From: Syngnathus acus
Taxonomy: Eukaryota > Chordata > Actinopteri > Syngnathiformes > Syngnathidae
Assembly: GCF_901709675.1 (NCBI RefSeq)
Contig: NC_051101.1
Span: 14,097,416 to 14,161,415, forward strand
Direction: 5' to 3'
DNA: 64,000 nt
The notes beneath the pieces were generated by a model. The model was not told the DNA's origin, did no database searches, and saw only the letters and a list, made by a program, of their open reading frames with translations. The position numbers and the translations under genes are program-made. Below, piece after piece: positions 10,188 through 21,209 of the stretch (position 1 is the stretch's first letter; each line of letters begins with the position of its first letter).

Positions 10188-11219
10188 ATGGTCGCCGCCG
10201 CCATACCGGGCTGCCCGGACCGCACGGCAGAACTCCAAAAAAGGCTGAGCAAAACCGAACAGGACATCCTGTCGCTTAGAACCAGAATTGCGTGCGAAAG
10301 AGCATCGTGGGAAAGGAAATTTGCGGAGCTGCAAAGAAAACAGGAGGCGCTTTGCAATCAGGTATTAAGATGGATACAAAAAAAAATTCAAAAATGGGTG
10401 TGGGGGCGGAGCACAACTCTTACAATCTGTTATGGGCACAGATCATCTTTGAGGCGGAGCAAAAAGTGGACAACGGAGACATTTTCGGAGGGTACTCAAG
10501 CAAAGGCAAGTAACAGGAATCATTTACGGCTCAATTTTGGGGGAAAATGGGGCAGAGGTCACGCAGACGACTCACCATGGTACACATCCTTTCCAATTAG
10601 AGCTCACCGAGTCTCGCTGTGATGTTTCATCTGGAGGAAGCCTGTCGTCCTTGTCCCCCACACCACGCTCCACATCAGCCTTGTCTTGCTCTTCAGCATC
10701 CAGGTACTGCTCATGACAATTAGACTTATTTCCTGAGGTACTGCGCCCAATTTTCCGTTTGTGCTATTACCTGAGCGGCAATTGCGTTGTCTGTCCACAG
10801 TATTCGATCAGGACGCTCTCTGGGGCCACACCGAGTCTTCGTACCGCACTCCCCCTTGGACCTGCACTTGGGCCACCGGGTCCGAATCATGCTGCCTTCC
10901 GGCCGAATCAGCACGGGCACCATCCGTTTCCTGGGCCACCTGCAGGGGGAGTCAGAGCTCCATCTCGGGGTGGAGCTGCAGGCTCCCGACCACGGCGTGC
11001 GCGACGGCCACCACAAGGGACGCTGCTACTTTGACTGGTGAGCTCGGGGGCAAGTCTTGTTCTGTAGGACTTCAAGAGACGTGAATATTGGAAGGTCATT
11101 CTCCATTAATATATATCGATATAATATTTATAATATCATATTTTTCTGTGTGTGTGTGCAGCAAACCTGGCTACGGTGCCTTTGTACCCTTTCACAAGCT
11201 CCTGATGGCCTGGGAATGA
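10188..11219 (+). CDS. Small coiled-coil and CAP-Gly domain protein
   Basis: Four exons (10188-10361, 10603-10703, 10801-11037, 11162-11219) join in frame into 189 residues. The ATG has a strong Kozak context. Residues about 12-58 form a charged heptad-like helix (ELQKRLSKTEQDILSLRT then ERASWERKFAELQRKQ), likely a coiled coil. Residues 59-92 are a Ser/Thr-rich linker. Residues about 116-189 are a CAP-Gly domain: GHRVRIMLPSGRISTGTIRF, LHLGVEL, RCYFDC, then KPGYGAFVPFHKLLMAWE and stop. CAP-Gly domains bind C-terminal EEY/F motifs of tubulin, EB proteins or CLIP-170, so a cytoskeletal role is expected. The usual GKNDG core is altered to PDHGVRDG, so ligand specificity may differ. An upstream exon at 9983-10064 (starts ICPYNAIQFLPREKRTAEKS) could join in phase to an acceptor at 10173 and extend the N-terminus. 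I cannot name the orthologue. Confidence 0.8.
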
Positions 11220-11344
11220 GGCGCTGACATGACAGCGTGGGCAGATGACAGCACTCAACTTGACACATTTATCAAAAACAATCATCCCTGTCAAGTCCTC
11301 TGAGAGCCATAGTAAATGCATGGAAAAAAAAAATAGGATGCTAC

Positions 11345-11350
11345 ATTAAA
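11345..11350 (+). terminator. ATTAAA poly(A) signal of the CAP-Gly gene
   Basis: ATTAAA, the commonest variant poly(A) hexamer, lies 126 bases past the CAP-Gly stop codon. I see no AATAAA between the stop and this point. Confidence 0.5.
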
Positions 11351-11372
11351 ACATGAGAATGACTTAAGCAGG

Positions 11373-11390
11373 TTTATTTGAGGTTTTATT
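11373..11390 (-). terminator. AATAAA poly(A) signals of the Regnase gene
   Basis: Two AATAAA hexamers on the minus strand (plus-strand tttatt at 11373-11378 and 11385-11390) lie 75-90 bases beyond the stop codon at 11464. Cleavage about 15-25 bases further would fall near 11350-11370, at the end of the opposing CAP-Gly transcript. Confidence 0.55.
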
Positions 11391-11463
11391 TGTTCTTACG
11401 ATTGCACATTGGGTCATAAGTTCCCCCCCATCCCGGCCGGATAAAAGAAGCTTCCAATCAATT

Positions 11464-14400
11464 TTAGAGGAACATGCCACTCAGAGTCTTCTGGTTGACG
11501 ATCTCGGCGGCCAGTTTCTCTGCGTTTGTCACGTGCGGGAACATGCGCATCACCGTAGCCACCTGTTGAGGGCTGAAAATGGCCTGCAGTTTCTTGCAGA
11601 GTTCGAGTCTTTGGGGGTCCAAGTGCTGCTGGGTGCAGGCGGGGTGCTGCTGCTGCTGCCGCCGCCTCAAGCAGGAGGAACCAAAGCTGTGGTGCTGCGG
11701 GGAGCCCAGTGGGCCCGGAACTTGGGGCAACGCACAAAAAGGATCCGACCAGTAAGCCGAGGGCGCACCGTGGTTCTGCGCCGCGCCAGCCGGGAATGAG
11801 AACGGACCCGCAGAGTCCCAGTTTCCGTGGCACCCGCAGGACGGTCTGGGTTCAGCGCTTTCGAGCCTGTGCGGGTTTCCGAGGTAGACATCAGAGTGCT
11901 GACTTATGGAGGAGCCCAGGCCGGAGTCCAAGTACTCATGAGCCGAACTGGGTCCAGAATACTCTTGGTGTCCAGAAGACGGAGCAAGACTTGGACCTTC
12001 CCAGTAGATGACTTTGTTTTTGCTCGCCTGAGCGGGGTGGTGAGAAGACCACTGATGCTCCAACATGTTGAGTTTGGGCGGATGGAGGTCGGGCATTGAC
12101 CGTGGCGAGTGTATATCCTCCTTCACGGGCGATAACTGGGCTTTTTCTCTCAGTTGGTCAGCCAAGGAGAGATAGGACCGGTTGGCCCGCTCTGGATGGT
12201 AGTACTTACATTTCATGCCATAAGTGCACTTTTTGTCTGAACGGAGCAAAAATGACAACAAAAGGTAGAATGGAAAGATCATTTGCCTTTGTTTGATTGA
12301 TTGAAAGTTTCTCAATTTGTATTATTATACTGGTTTGCTTTTATTTTGAAGGTCTGACTTACTGTTTGTCGGAAAGCTATCGCCCAATTTATCTGATTGT
12401 TGTTGTGCAGACAAGAATCATATAGGACTATGTGAAAATATTTGATTATATATATATATATAACAACTATATATTGTTGTTGTGCAGACAAGAATCATAT
12501 AGGACTATGTGAAAATATTTGATTTTATATATATATATATATATATATTTCATATATTTAATATTCATTTTTTAGGGAGTGTCAGTCAGGATTTGTTTTT
12601 GTTTTTTTCCTGACAGGGCTCGGGCCCTGAAGGAAATTGCATTTTATCTCGACGTGACAGGACAAAGTGACTGTTAATGAAAACATTGCGAGATAAGGCC
12701 CTGAGCACTAGGCAATAGAATTCTTGTTTATTACTGTCCACAAAGGATGACTCACCTCTTAGGGCTTTGACAAGTCACTAGTATTTGTGTGCCTCGGTGA
12801 AAACTTTAGGGGGCTTGAACATGACCCCTGAAGCTGACCGACACCAAAAATTGGGAAGTTTTGTTTTGTCGACGAGACGAGTATGGGCTCTTACCATATG
12901 GACACAGTTGTCTCTTTTGTTCAGACGGCAGTGGCTTTGTACTGAGTAAGTTGTCAAGATTGGGACCGTGACGGCCTCGAGGATCATCTGGAGGCATGAA
13001 TCTGCTCCGCAAAAAAGATTGCCTCATCATCATCTCTGTCACATTCTCAGTCATGATGGAAGGTAAGCAGAGGAAAGCTTACTTGTCGTTGACAAAGGAG
13101 TACATGAGGAGCCTCTCCTGGATGCATTGCTTCCACTGGGGGTTTTCTGCCTGCAGGTCGCGGTAGGTGTCGTTGGACACGATCACGCCGTCCGACTCGT
13201 ACGCCAACTTGACGATGTAGCGGTCGTCGTAGCACACCACCAACTTGCCATCCACGCGCCGCGACGGGGTGAACACCACGCGTTTCTGCCTCTCCAGCTC
13301 CATCAGGATGTGTGGATCTGAAAAGTGGCGAGTAAAACAAACGATGAAATAGAAGTGAAGTCAAACAGGACCTGGGAACATAACATTGGTTTCAGACGCA
13401 AGAGAAATCACATAAGCAGTGGTTTCTAAAATACAATTCCGCATTTCATCTTCAAGTGAAGCACACAAGTTTGCGTGCGAGTGATAATGACTCAAATCAA
13501 ATGACATGAATGCTGTTGCTTCTTTCATTGCCAACCGACCGCTAATTGGTTGGGGCCCAGTGTTCTTCTGCAATGGTGTACAAATCAGTGACATTATTTT
13601 TTTTAATTTTTCACTTAACATTTTGAATTTTCTCATATCTGCACTTTACCTTATCAAGTTTCTATTTTTTTGTAATTTTTCACTTAAAATTCAGAATTTT
13701 TCCCAGACCTGCACTTTATCTTATTCATTTTCTACTTTAATTTTTTTTTTAAAAATGTTCACTTAAAATTGAGAATTTTCCCATCTCCACTTTATCTTAT
13801 GAATTTTTTACTTTCATTTCTTTTTTCTCATTTTTTAAATTTAGAATCTGATTGCTTTCTTGTTGACTCCAATCACCATTTTGGTACACATGACTTACTG
13901 TCAAGGGAAATTGCCACAAATTGTTCAATGTTCATTTGTGTCGTGAAAAGCGAACAAATCATCAATTTCAATTCAATATATTTGCATCATGACGTAGGCT
14001 GGGTTCTACAATTTGCATCTAATTTGGACAGGGACGTCAAGACGCAGCCAAGTCGATTAAGCGTTGAGGTCAGCAGCAAGGAACGCGCGTACTTCCTGCT
14101 GCAGCTCTGCCAGAATTCAGAAAATGCTGAGGTTTTTACTTCCTTGTTCACACACACAGCCAAAGAGAAAAAGCGCTCCACCCTGGCTTCGGTGCTAGCA
14201 AAACACGACCAGCCTCGTATTGCACATTTGGAGCCTAATTGATCTGATTGCACCGTAAAGATGGCCACAAAGAAAGCATGAGAATCTTTTGCTGTGTTCA
14301 AATTGTTAAATGAGAAGTAAGGCTTGTCAAAAAGTCGTATTAGTCATTCTTGGCAGAAGACAAAGAATATATGCGTGTGAGGCGTGCGATCACACGCCTG

Positions 14401-15212
14401 ACTGTATGAATTGATTACATTTAATACATTTCATTTAATCTTTTATTTATATGAATGAATAATTACTACAAGTAATGAATAAATCATAAATAAGAATACT
14501 ACGACATGAATAAATGACATTTAATCTAACTGTATGAATTTAATTTCTGTACTTTTTCTTTTGGTGTCAATCAATTTCAGCAGTAGTGATCATCTACATG
14601 GGCGATTTAATTGGGGAAAACCAGCTTCATTTGAATTACAGCGTTTCTCCGGCGGCCTCACCCTTTACGGCCGCGTCGGGGCGGCTCTTCTCTTTCCGCC
14701 AAGATGGAACAAACACCGTAATGGCCGCGTGTCCTCTCTGCAGGAAGAAGTCGACCGCCAGTTGGATGCCTCGGCATGAGAACACTTCGCTGTTGCCGTG
14801 ACTGTCGGGAGGGGGAGAGGGCTTTTGTGGCCATCCGTGTCTTGTGTGTTGCTGGTTCCTAAACTTAATAACACGATATGGCCGCTTCTTACCTCATGGC
14901 AACGTTGCTGCCGTCAATAACGATGGGCCTCAAGTCGGACTGCGCAGCCTTCTTGTCCTCAATTCTGACAGGTCTGGACACTTCGCCCCGATCCTCCTTG
15001 AGCTCTTCTTGGTGATCTTTGCCGGGTGCCACGTTGCGGATCCGAACCAGCTCCTCCAGCGTGGCGTTGGTGTCGGCGCAGTGGCCCAGCTTGGACAGCG
15101 CCGCGTCGACCTCTGCCGTGGAGTAACCCAACTTGCGGAAGAAGTCCGCTCGGAGCTGGAGCTCCAGGCCCTCTCCGGGGCCTGAGCTCAAGCTGGAGAT
15201 GGGCGGGTCCAT
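11464..15212 (-). CDS. zc3h12a: Regnase / ZC3H12-family CCCH zinc-finger endoribonuclease (closest to ZC3H12A)
   Basis: Five exons (14893-15212, 14662-14801, 13083-13317, 12895-13001, 11464-12236) join in frame into 524 residues. Residues 14-60 form the conserved N-terminal UBA-like domain ([15 protein letters not shown]). Residues about 93-235 are the NYN/PIN RNase domain: [55 protein letters not shown] and [17 protein letters not shown]. The acidic catalytic residues correspond to D100, D184, D185 and D203 and are all present. A CCCH finger follows at C265-x5-C271-x5-C277-x3-H281. The tail is low-complexity with LDSGLGSS and a conserved C-terminal segment (about 480-515). Regnases cut stem-loops in 3' UTRs of inflammatory mRNAs in the cytoplasm. 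The N-terminal domain excludes ZC3H12D. The overall length favours ZC3H12A over the longer B and C, but the C-terminal segment is also C-like, so the paralogue is not certain. Confidence 0.93.
12396..12549. repeat. 77-bp tandem duplication in the last Regnase intron, with AT runs
   Basis: The segment starting attgttgttgtgcagacaag occurs at 12396 and again at 12473. The copies are almost identical and each is followed by a (TA)n run. It lies in the 658-bp intron between exons 4 and 5. Confidence 0.85.
13590..13825. repeat. Degenerate T-rich tandem repeat in Regnase intron 2, about three copies
   Basis: Three diverged units carry tttcacttaa, then gaatttt, then ctgcactttatcttat, at about 13609, 13678 and 13758 (spacing about 69 and 80 bp). 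The tract is pyrimidine-rich on the plus strand and lies within the 1.3-kb intron between exons 2 and 3. Confidence 0.6.
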
Positions 15213-15423
15213 CCCGGAGAGGAAGACTGCTTACATCGACCTCGGGATATCCTTCGATCAGGAAAAGTCACATTCTTACCATGTCACCGCGAGACTCAAA
15301 TTCACAACTGTTTAGATCACATTTGAGCGGAATGCCTGACAACCTCTCGGCAGACGCCTGACACGCTTCCGAGAAAGTGAACGATGTGCAAAAGACACAG
15401 TTGACCCTTTGCACTTTTCAATT

Positions 15424-15507
15424 GCAGCCAGCCAGCCAGCCGGCCGGCCGGCCCGCCATCCAGCCATCCATCCAGCCATCCATCCAGCCATCCATCCATC
15501 CATCCAT

Positions 15508-15549
<42 letters not shown>

Positions 15550-15550
15550 G
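15424..15550. repeat. (CAGC)n/(CCGG)n/(CATC)n compound microsatellite
   Basis: The tract begins (CAGC)n, passes through CCGG units, alternates CATC and CAGC, and ends with a pure (CAGC)n run. It starts about 210 bp upstream of the Regnase start codon, inside its likely 5' UTR, first intron or promoter. Long frames here are repeat artefacts (Gly-Trp-Leu-Ala strings). Confidence 0.92.
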
Positions 15551-15639
15551 TTTTCGTATACAATAACGACAACATACTTAGAAGACAAAGGTGGGAGGGG
15601 GGAGAGGTCTTGCAGCACAGCCCCAGGCTAGTCGCTCTT

Positions 15640-17250
15640 GGTTAAATATAAACCCCACAATGCGACAGGAAGACTCACTTTGTCCTCAACACGCTTGTCC
15701 CTCTGTAATACGTGATTAGAATTGATCAGCTATAAATGACTGCTGCGTTCAAGGTTTAAAAAAAAAAAAAAATATATATATATAGATATATATCTCCACT
15801 TTGATACCAGGGCAGTTGAAAAAGCATTGAAACTTACCTTCTAAGTGTGATTGTTCCTCCTCGCGTGTCCTTGTGTGACTGTGTCAAAGTACAGTAACGT
15901 TGGAGTGAACAGCAAGCTTCCTCCTCCCACTCGCAGACTGAGGAAAATTTGCATAACATGAGTGTGCACGTGTGAAAGGAACATAGTACTTGTGAAAGCT
16001 CCGTTCAATGACAAAAGTAAAATACCAAATTCCAAATCAAACAAAAAATGCCATGTAAATGGCAATTATATTCAAATATATTTTTTTACGGCACTTTTTT
16101 ATTTGGATCTTTTAATTGAAATAAGGCAGCTAATGTAAAAATGGCGTTTTTACTGACATTCTCTAATATACATACTATATCATTTGAACGGAATATTCAG
16201 TTATCATTTTTGTATTAAATACAGATTTAAATCATTCAATGCATTTTTGGGAATTTCTAGGTCAAACGGGCACAATGGCGACATGAGCGGCCTAATCCAA
16301 ATAGCTCACCGGTGATAGGACATTGTGATTTCCGAGGAATGTCTTTGAAGTCAAGTCGTGGGGAAATTGATCAAGATCAAGTCTTGGCTGTTTCATGTTT
16401 ATCTGTTTGCGACGGTCACGGACGGTCACACAAAACACGCGTCGCTCAACACCAAAGCAAACCCAAACAAGCAGAGCAACTTTTCTATACGGCTTTGATT
16501 CTACAAAATGCACCGCGGCGGCTGATTGGTGTGTCACAGAAGGAAGAGAGAAACCGAAGCTCCACACACACGCCCACGGAAAAGAAATGCCGGCTTGGAG
16601 CTGTGACAGATTTCCAGCAGATTGGGAAAAGAGAAACCAAAAAGTTGCGCTATGCTACATTACAGCCGCTAGATGTCAGCCTAGCACAATGCACAATATA
16701 TGGGGAGCATTCAGAAGCCCCCAATAATCAGATACGGGATAGTCAACCGGTAGTCCGAGGCCCTCTAGGGGTCCGTGGCGGTATTGCAGGTGGTCCGCGA
16801 AATCTGAACTCATTGTCACAAAACATTATGAAAGTATAATTAGAATAAGGTTAAAATAAAATGGATTTATGATTTAGATTTATTTCCCAGCTCATTTTGT
16901 GAATCATTCAGCCGTCCAAATGATGTGAAATGTAGCCGAGATTCCCAAACTAGACAGGCGTACAGGTGCAAATAAAGAAAGAGCCTGGATGGTTTGATAC
17001 CTGTGCTCTCAGGTTGACCTTTTGTCCTTCAGGCTGTACTTTGGCAAGGCTGCTTAAACGGCTGACACTTGATCAAACATTCATCGGAGAGCTTTTGGAT
17101 GTGCTTGGCGGCTTTGTAGAGCCCCACCCACCCCGCCCGCCCGCCATCTCCCTCCCTTTCATGGAGTGCCCGGCCGGGTCAGCTGTCTGTCACAAATATG
17201 AATTTGCCTACCTATGACTGGGCAAAGTAAAGAGAAGGCGGCGGCCTTTT
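15640..17250. other. Intergenic, no feature recognised
   Basis: The interval is upstream of the Regnase start. It includes a poly-A/(TA)n patch at 15757-15790 and an AT-rich stretch at 16070-16260. No coding exon or recognised transposon is evident. Untranslated Regnase exons could lie here, but I cannot place them. Confidence 0.4.
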
Positions 17251-17259
17251 AAATGGGAG

Positions 17260-18180
17260 CAATCCATCTTCACGCCGGCCGTGTCAGAGTGATTCCAATT
17301 TAGCCGCTCTTTTGGATCCAAAAAGGAAATCAAGCGGCGCGGGCGGGTCCACCCTTTGAGCAGCCAGCCGGCCGCCGCGACAAAAACTGTCAGCGACAAG
17401 CGCCTCGGCGAATATCCCGCACATTCATCTTGTTCCGTTATTGCTTCAGACGCGGCGACGGGCGAGCAAAGGCCCGGCCGGGGAAAGGACGGAAGGGATG
17501 AAAGAAAAGAGTCGACGAGGGGGCTGGCGGGGATGAAAATTTGCTTTGATTAGCGGGCAATTCTTTCTCCAATTGTTTTCCCGCCTTGGCAATTATGTTT
17601 TTGAAAACAAAACGACTCGTCACAGCCGGTTGCGACTGGTTTAACGAGCGGCCGGCCAAACACGTCTGGAACCTGCCGGGGCGGGGAGGGGAGGGGCGCT
17701 CCAACCATGTCGTGATTAATTACTCCTGTCAGCCCAGGTCATTCAGGTCTACTCGCTCGTCTGCATATGACTCATGCTCAACAAAAGGCAACTCCTCTGC
17801 CAGCTGCCTTTAAATAAACAAAAAGCGGTGCGGCGCGGCGCTCAGGTCGGGCCTGGCGCACGACGGCCGTTCACGCTCGAGCGGCCCGGCCCGGGTCGGG
17901 TCGGCCGGGCGACGCTCCAAGGTGTTCATTACTATTGATGGCAGAAGGCACAACAAGAAATGATGGCCCGAGTGTTCAAAAGCCAGCTTCTCTCCGCCAG
18001 CTGTTGCTGCGTCTTATTGAGAGGGAGGGGAGGGGGTGAGTGGGGGGTGTCATGATTAATGCACTCTCTACCGGGAAAGAAACCTGGAGTGTCTTCACAA
18101 GCGCTTTGCTCATCTCACCTGTGATTGGTTCTCACTATAAACCTCGGCCGGAGCGGTGCCGGAAAAAAAAACGGCATCAG
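17260..18180. promoter_or_regulatory. CpG-rich block with homeodomain-type motifs, candidate enhancer or promoter
   Basis: GC and CpG content rise sharply, most strongly at about 17820-17925 (for example cggcccggcccgggtcgggt). The flanking sequence carries gtgattaattac near 17710, cattactattgatgg near 17930 and catgattaatgcac near 18050. A TATA-like ctataaacc lies at about 18136. No long coding exon is present. It is 2-3 kb upstream of the Regnase start and could belong to that gene or to a developmental neighbour. This is inference from composition only. Confidence 0.35.
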
Positions 18181-18204
18181 AATTGAAAATCAGAATGATC
18201 TCTC

Positions 18205-18272
18205 CTTGCGTGTGTGTGTGAGTGTGTGTTCGTGTGTGTGTGTGAGTGAGTGAGTGAGTGTGTTTGTGTGCG
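18205..18272. repeat. (TG)n/(GTGA)n microsatellite
   Basis: Interrupted TG dinucleotides with GTGA units run through this stretch. Confidence 0.85.
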
Positions 18273-21147
18273 TAAACACAGAATGGGCTTGTTGGTTTTC
18301 TATCTGTTCAGTCAGTCGATAAGTTGCAGCCTACTTGAAGCGGCTTATTGTTGGAATATTTGAAGGAAGGTTAATAGCAGTCAATTTGTTTTTCATTTGG
18401 TGTTTGGCATGATTTCTTCTCTCTGGGTTTCTGTTTCTTGTGTTTAGTCTCTTTGCAAACACCGTCAACTTGCTGAATTTTGGAGATAGCGCTCAATCAT
18501 ATCCACGACGGCTTTTTGAAGATCTTGTTCCAAAAGCTTTGCGAGAAGACTTTATAGTTTCCAAACAAACAAAACTAAAAAACTATTTTGGGGCTGTGTG
18601 CAATTTTCTATTTTCATTTCACTTATTTTGGATTTTTTTTTAGATATGATAGATTTGTATTATGATTTATTTACGATGAATGTTTGCTTTAATTTTCACG
18701 AACACAAATCATTTCTCTGCATTTCCATTTTTTTCTTTTTTGAAATGGGCATTTATTTTTCCCAAATAGATTGATCTGAGGTGGACCGGCATCCCGAAAC
18801 GGATCGTGTTTGACCTGAGAGGTTCCCATCTAACATGATTCTTCCTCATTACCACCCACAATTTCTAATCTTGCTCTCAGCCTTGTTTACCTGAAATGCA
18901 ATTTCAAGTTCAGCATGAGAATAATTGCCGCGCGAAGCAAATCACGTCGCTTTTGTTTCCCCCCGCTGCGACAAGTTGGCATGCTATAGAATTGCTGGAT
19001 AATTGCAAAAATGCAAATGTCAAAGTCCGCTTTCCACTCATAACATAGCAAGAAAAGACAAAGAGTCGCAGCGGCGGCGGCGGCAACGTCTTCCTTCCTT
19101 CCTTCCTTCCTATCGACGACTTCATGGAGACGACGACACTCAGGAAGTCGCAAGTGAACGAGGCAACGTTTCAATTATGGTGGAACACGGAAAGGGCATC
19201 TCGGCGACGAGATTGAGATGTCATTGCGACAATGTCCAATTAAAACGCTGAGAAAGCTTTCATTATTCTTTTTATTAGAAGCGGCCGCGGCGAGAAAGAC
19301 GCGAGCAACATGGCAGCCGGTTAAAGGTGAGAAGCTCTCAGCCGTGAAATGACTACAGCGCACATAAAATGCATTTATATTTCCCCACGGCCGTCGTTAT
19401 TTTTATTTTTTATTACAATTATTTGAGTGTGAACATGCGCGCAGTGTGATGTTGGGATCCCGCGAAGACGTGCCAAAAATATTCCTGTACTTATAGGATG
19501 CTGCAAATAATTATTCCATGTTTATTAAGTTTTGGATCATAAAAAGCCACTAAAAATGATAGACCGTTATCGTGGCTGCCATTTTGGAAATTTCATGATA
19601 GGTAGTTTGGATTATTTGGATTTATTTCTATTATTTTGATTTATTTGTATTATTTTATTATTGTAGTTTTTATTATTTTATCATGTTGCTTTATTTGCAC
19701 TTATTTAGATTTATTTGGATTATTTTATCATTATGATTATGATTTTATTTTGACTTCTGATTTGTCAACTTGAAATCTGATCACAACCATTGTCATTTAT
19801 CCTTTTCAACAAGTTGTAGCAAAGAAATACAAGTGGACTTGGCGGTTGCCATGGCCATGCCAGTTGTTAACTGAACTCTAATAAGCTGATTGCTTTACCA
19901 CAATATCTGCTCGACTCCAACTTTTCTTCTTCTGCACCCGTAAAGGTGCGAGACATCAACTGTTCATTCATCAAAAAGTTTGAAAATAGAGCGAGTTCAA
20001 ATGTCCCCATTTCACTTTCCCAACTGGATAACGTGCTGTCTGTCTGTCTGGCTGTCGCTCATCATCAAGCGTCTGCGTGCCAAACGGAGGTTACCTCCCT
20101 CCCTCCCTCCCTCCATCACTTTGCCACAAACATGGAGGGAGTCAAATGCAAAATTGTGTTTGTGGAAAGAAAGTGACATCAACATGTTTTGGGCTGCAAC
20201 TTTCCTCAAGTCTGCTCAAAGCAGTCAATAACCGACAACGGAATTCCAAATGTTGTTGGCACGGCAAACTCATGCAAAAAGAAAACAGGCAGGCGGGGCT
20301 GACCCGGACCAAACCCGCCGTCTCTTGACCACGCTGATGGAATGCAGAAATGCCAGTGGAGGTTTCTGACCCCGCACATAAATCGATGAACAAATATGTG
20401 AGTGACGGACGGATGGACGGCGTGAGCGTTCTGCGAGTTCCCCGCTGAGCCACGCTGGGGAATTCAGCTCAAGTGCTTTGCAATGCTGAAGAAGAAGAAA
20501 AAATAAATTAAAAAAATAATGCACTCCCACTCCATCAGCCGCCTCGCCTCGCCTCGCCTCCCTCCTCCAGCTACGACAATGGACCTCATTATCTCGTATC
20601 AGCGGGCGCCTATGGATGAGCTGCATCTGTGCAACATCTTGCCCAAATATTAAAAATGCCACTTCATTTCTTTTCAGGTCCTTTTTGACATAAATGTCAA
20701 ATTTATGGTACACTGTCAGAAACAAATTTGATTCGTCCTTTTAAACAGGGTACAAAACAGGAACTTTAGAGGCAACAGTTGTTGACACCATTTTGGGCCA
20801 TTTTGTTTTTCATATTTGTGAGGCCAGTAATGCATTTCCTCAATTCCGTCATTTTTCTGGCATGATTGACGACTCTGTTTTGGGGTTAGGGCCATAAATT
20901 TAGCGCTGACGCTATTTATCGACTGGACAAAAAAACAAAAACAAAGTCATTTATTTGGATACAAAGTCAGATGAGGACAAGCACTCCGGAAAATAGACAG
21001 CCATTGACTCCGACCCATCGTTACACGCATCGTAAACGACTCCTAAGTATCCGTCCTCGTTCGGAACCGCAAGCTGAAACGATGACGTTCACGGTTGTCT
21101 CTTGAATATTGACTTAGAATAGAGCGAGACTGGTGCTGCGTACAAAG

Positions 21148-21154
21148 TGAGAGA

Positions 21155-21206
<52 letters not shown>
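21148..21206. repeat. (GA)n microsatellite
   Basis: An almost pure GA dinucleotide run with one GATGA interruption near its start. GA repeats can bind GAGA-type factors, though this copy is more likely neutral. Confidence 0.92.

Positions 21207-21209
<3 letters not shown>

Noticed and set aside
15312-15645. Repeat-rich frames upstream of the Regnase start
   Set aside because: They read through the CAGC/CATC compound microsatellite and have no protein character outside it.
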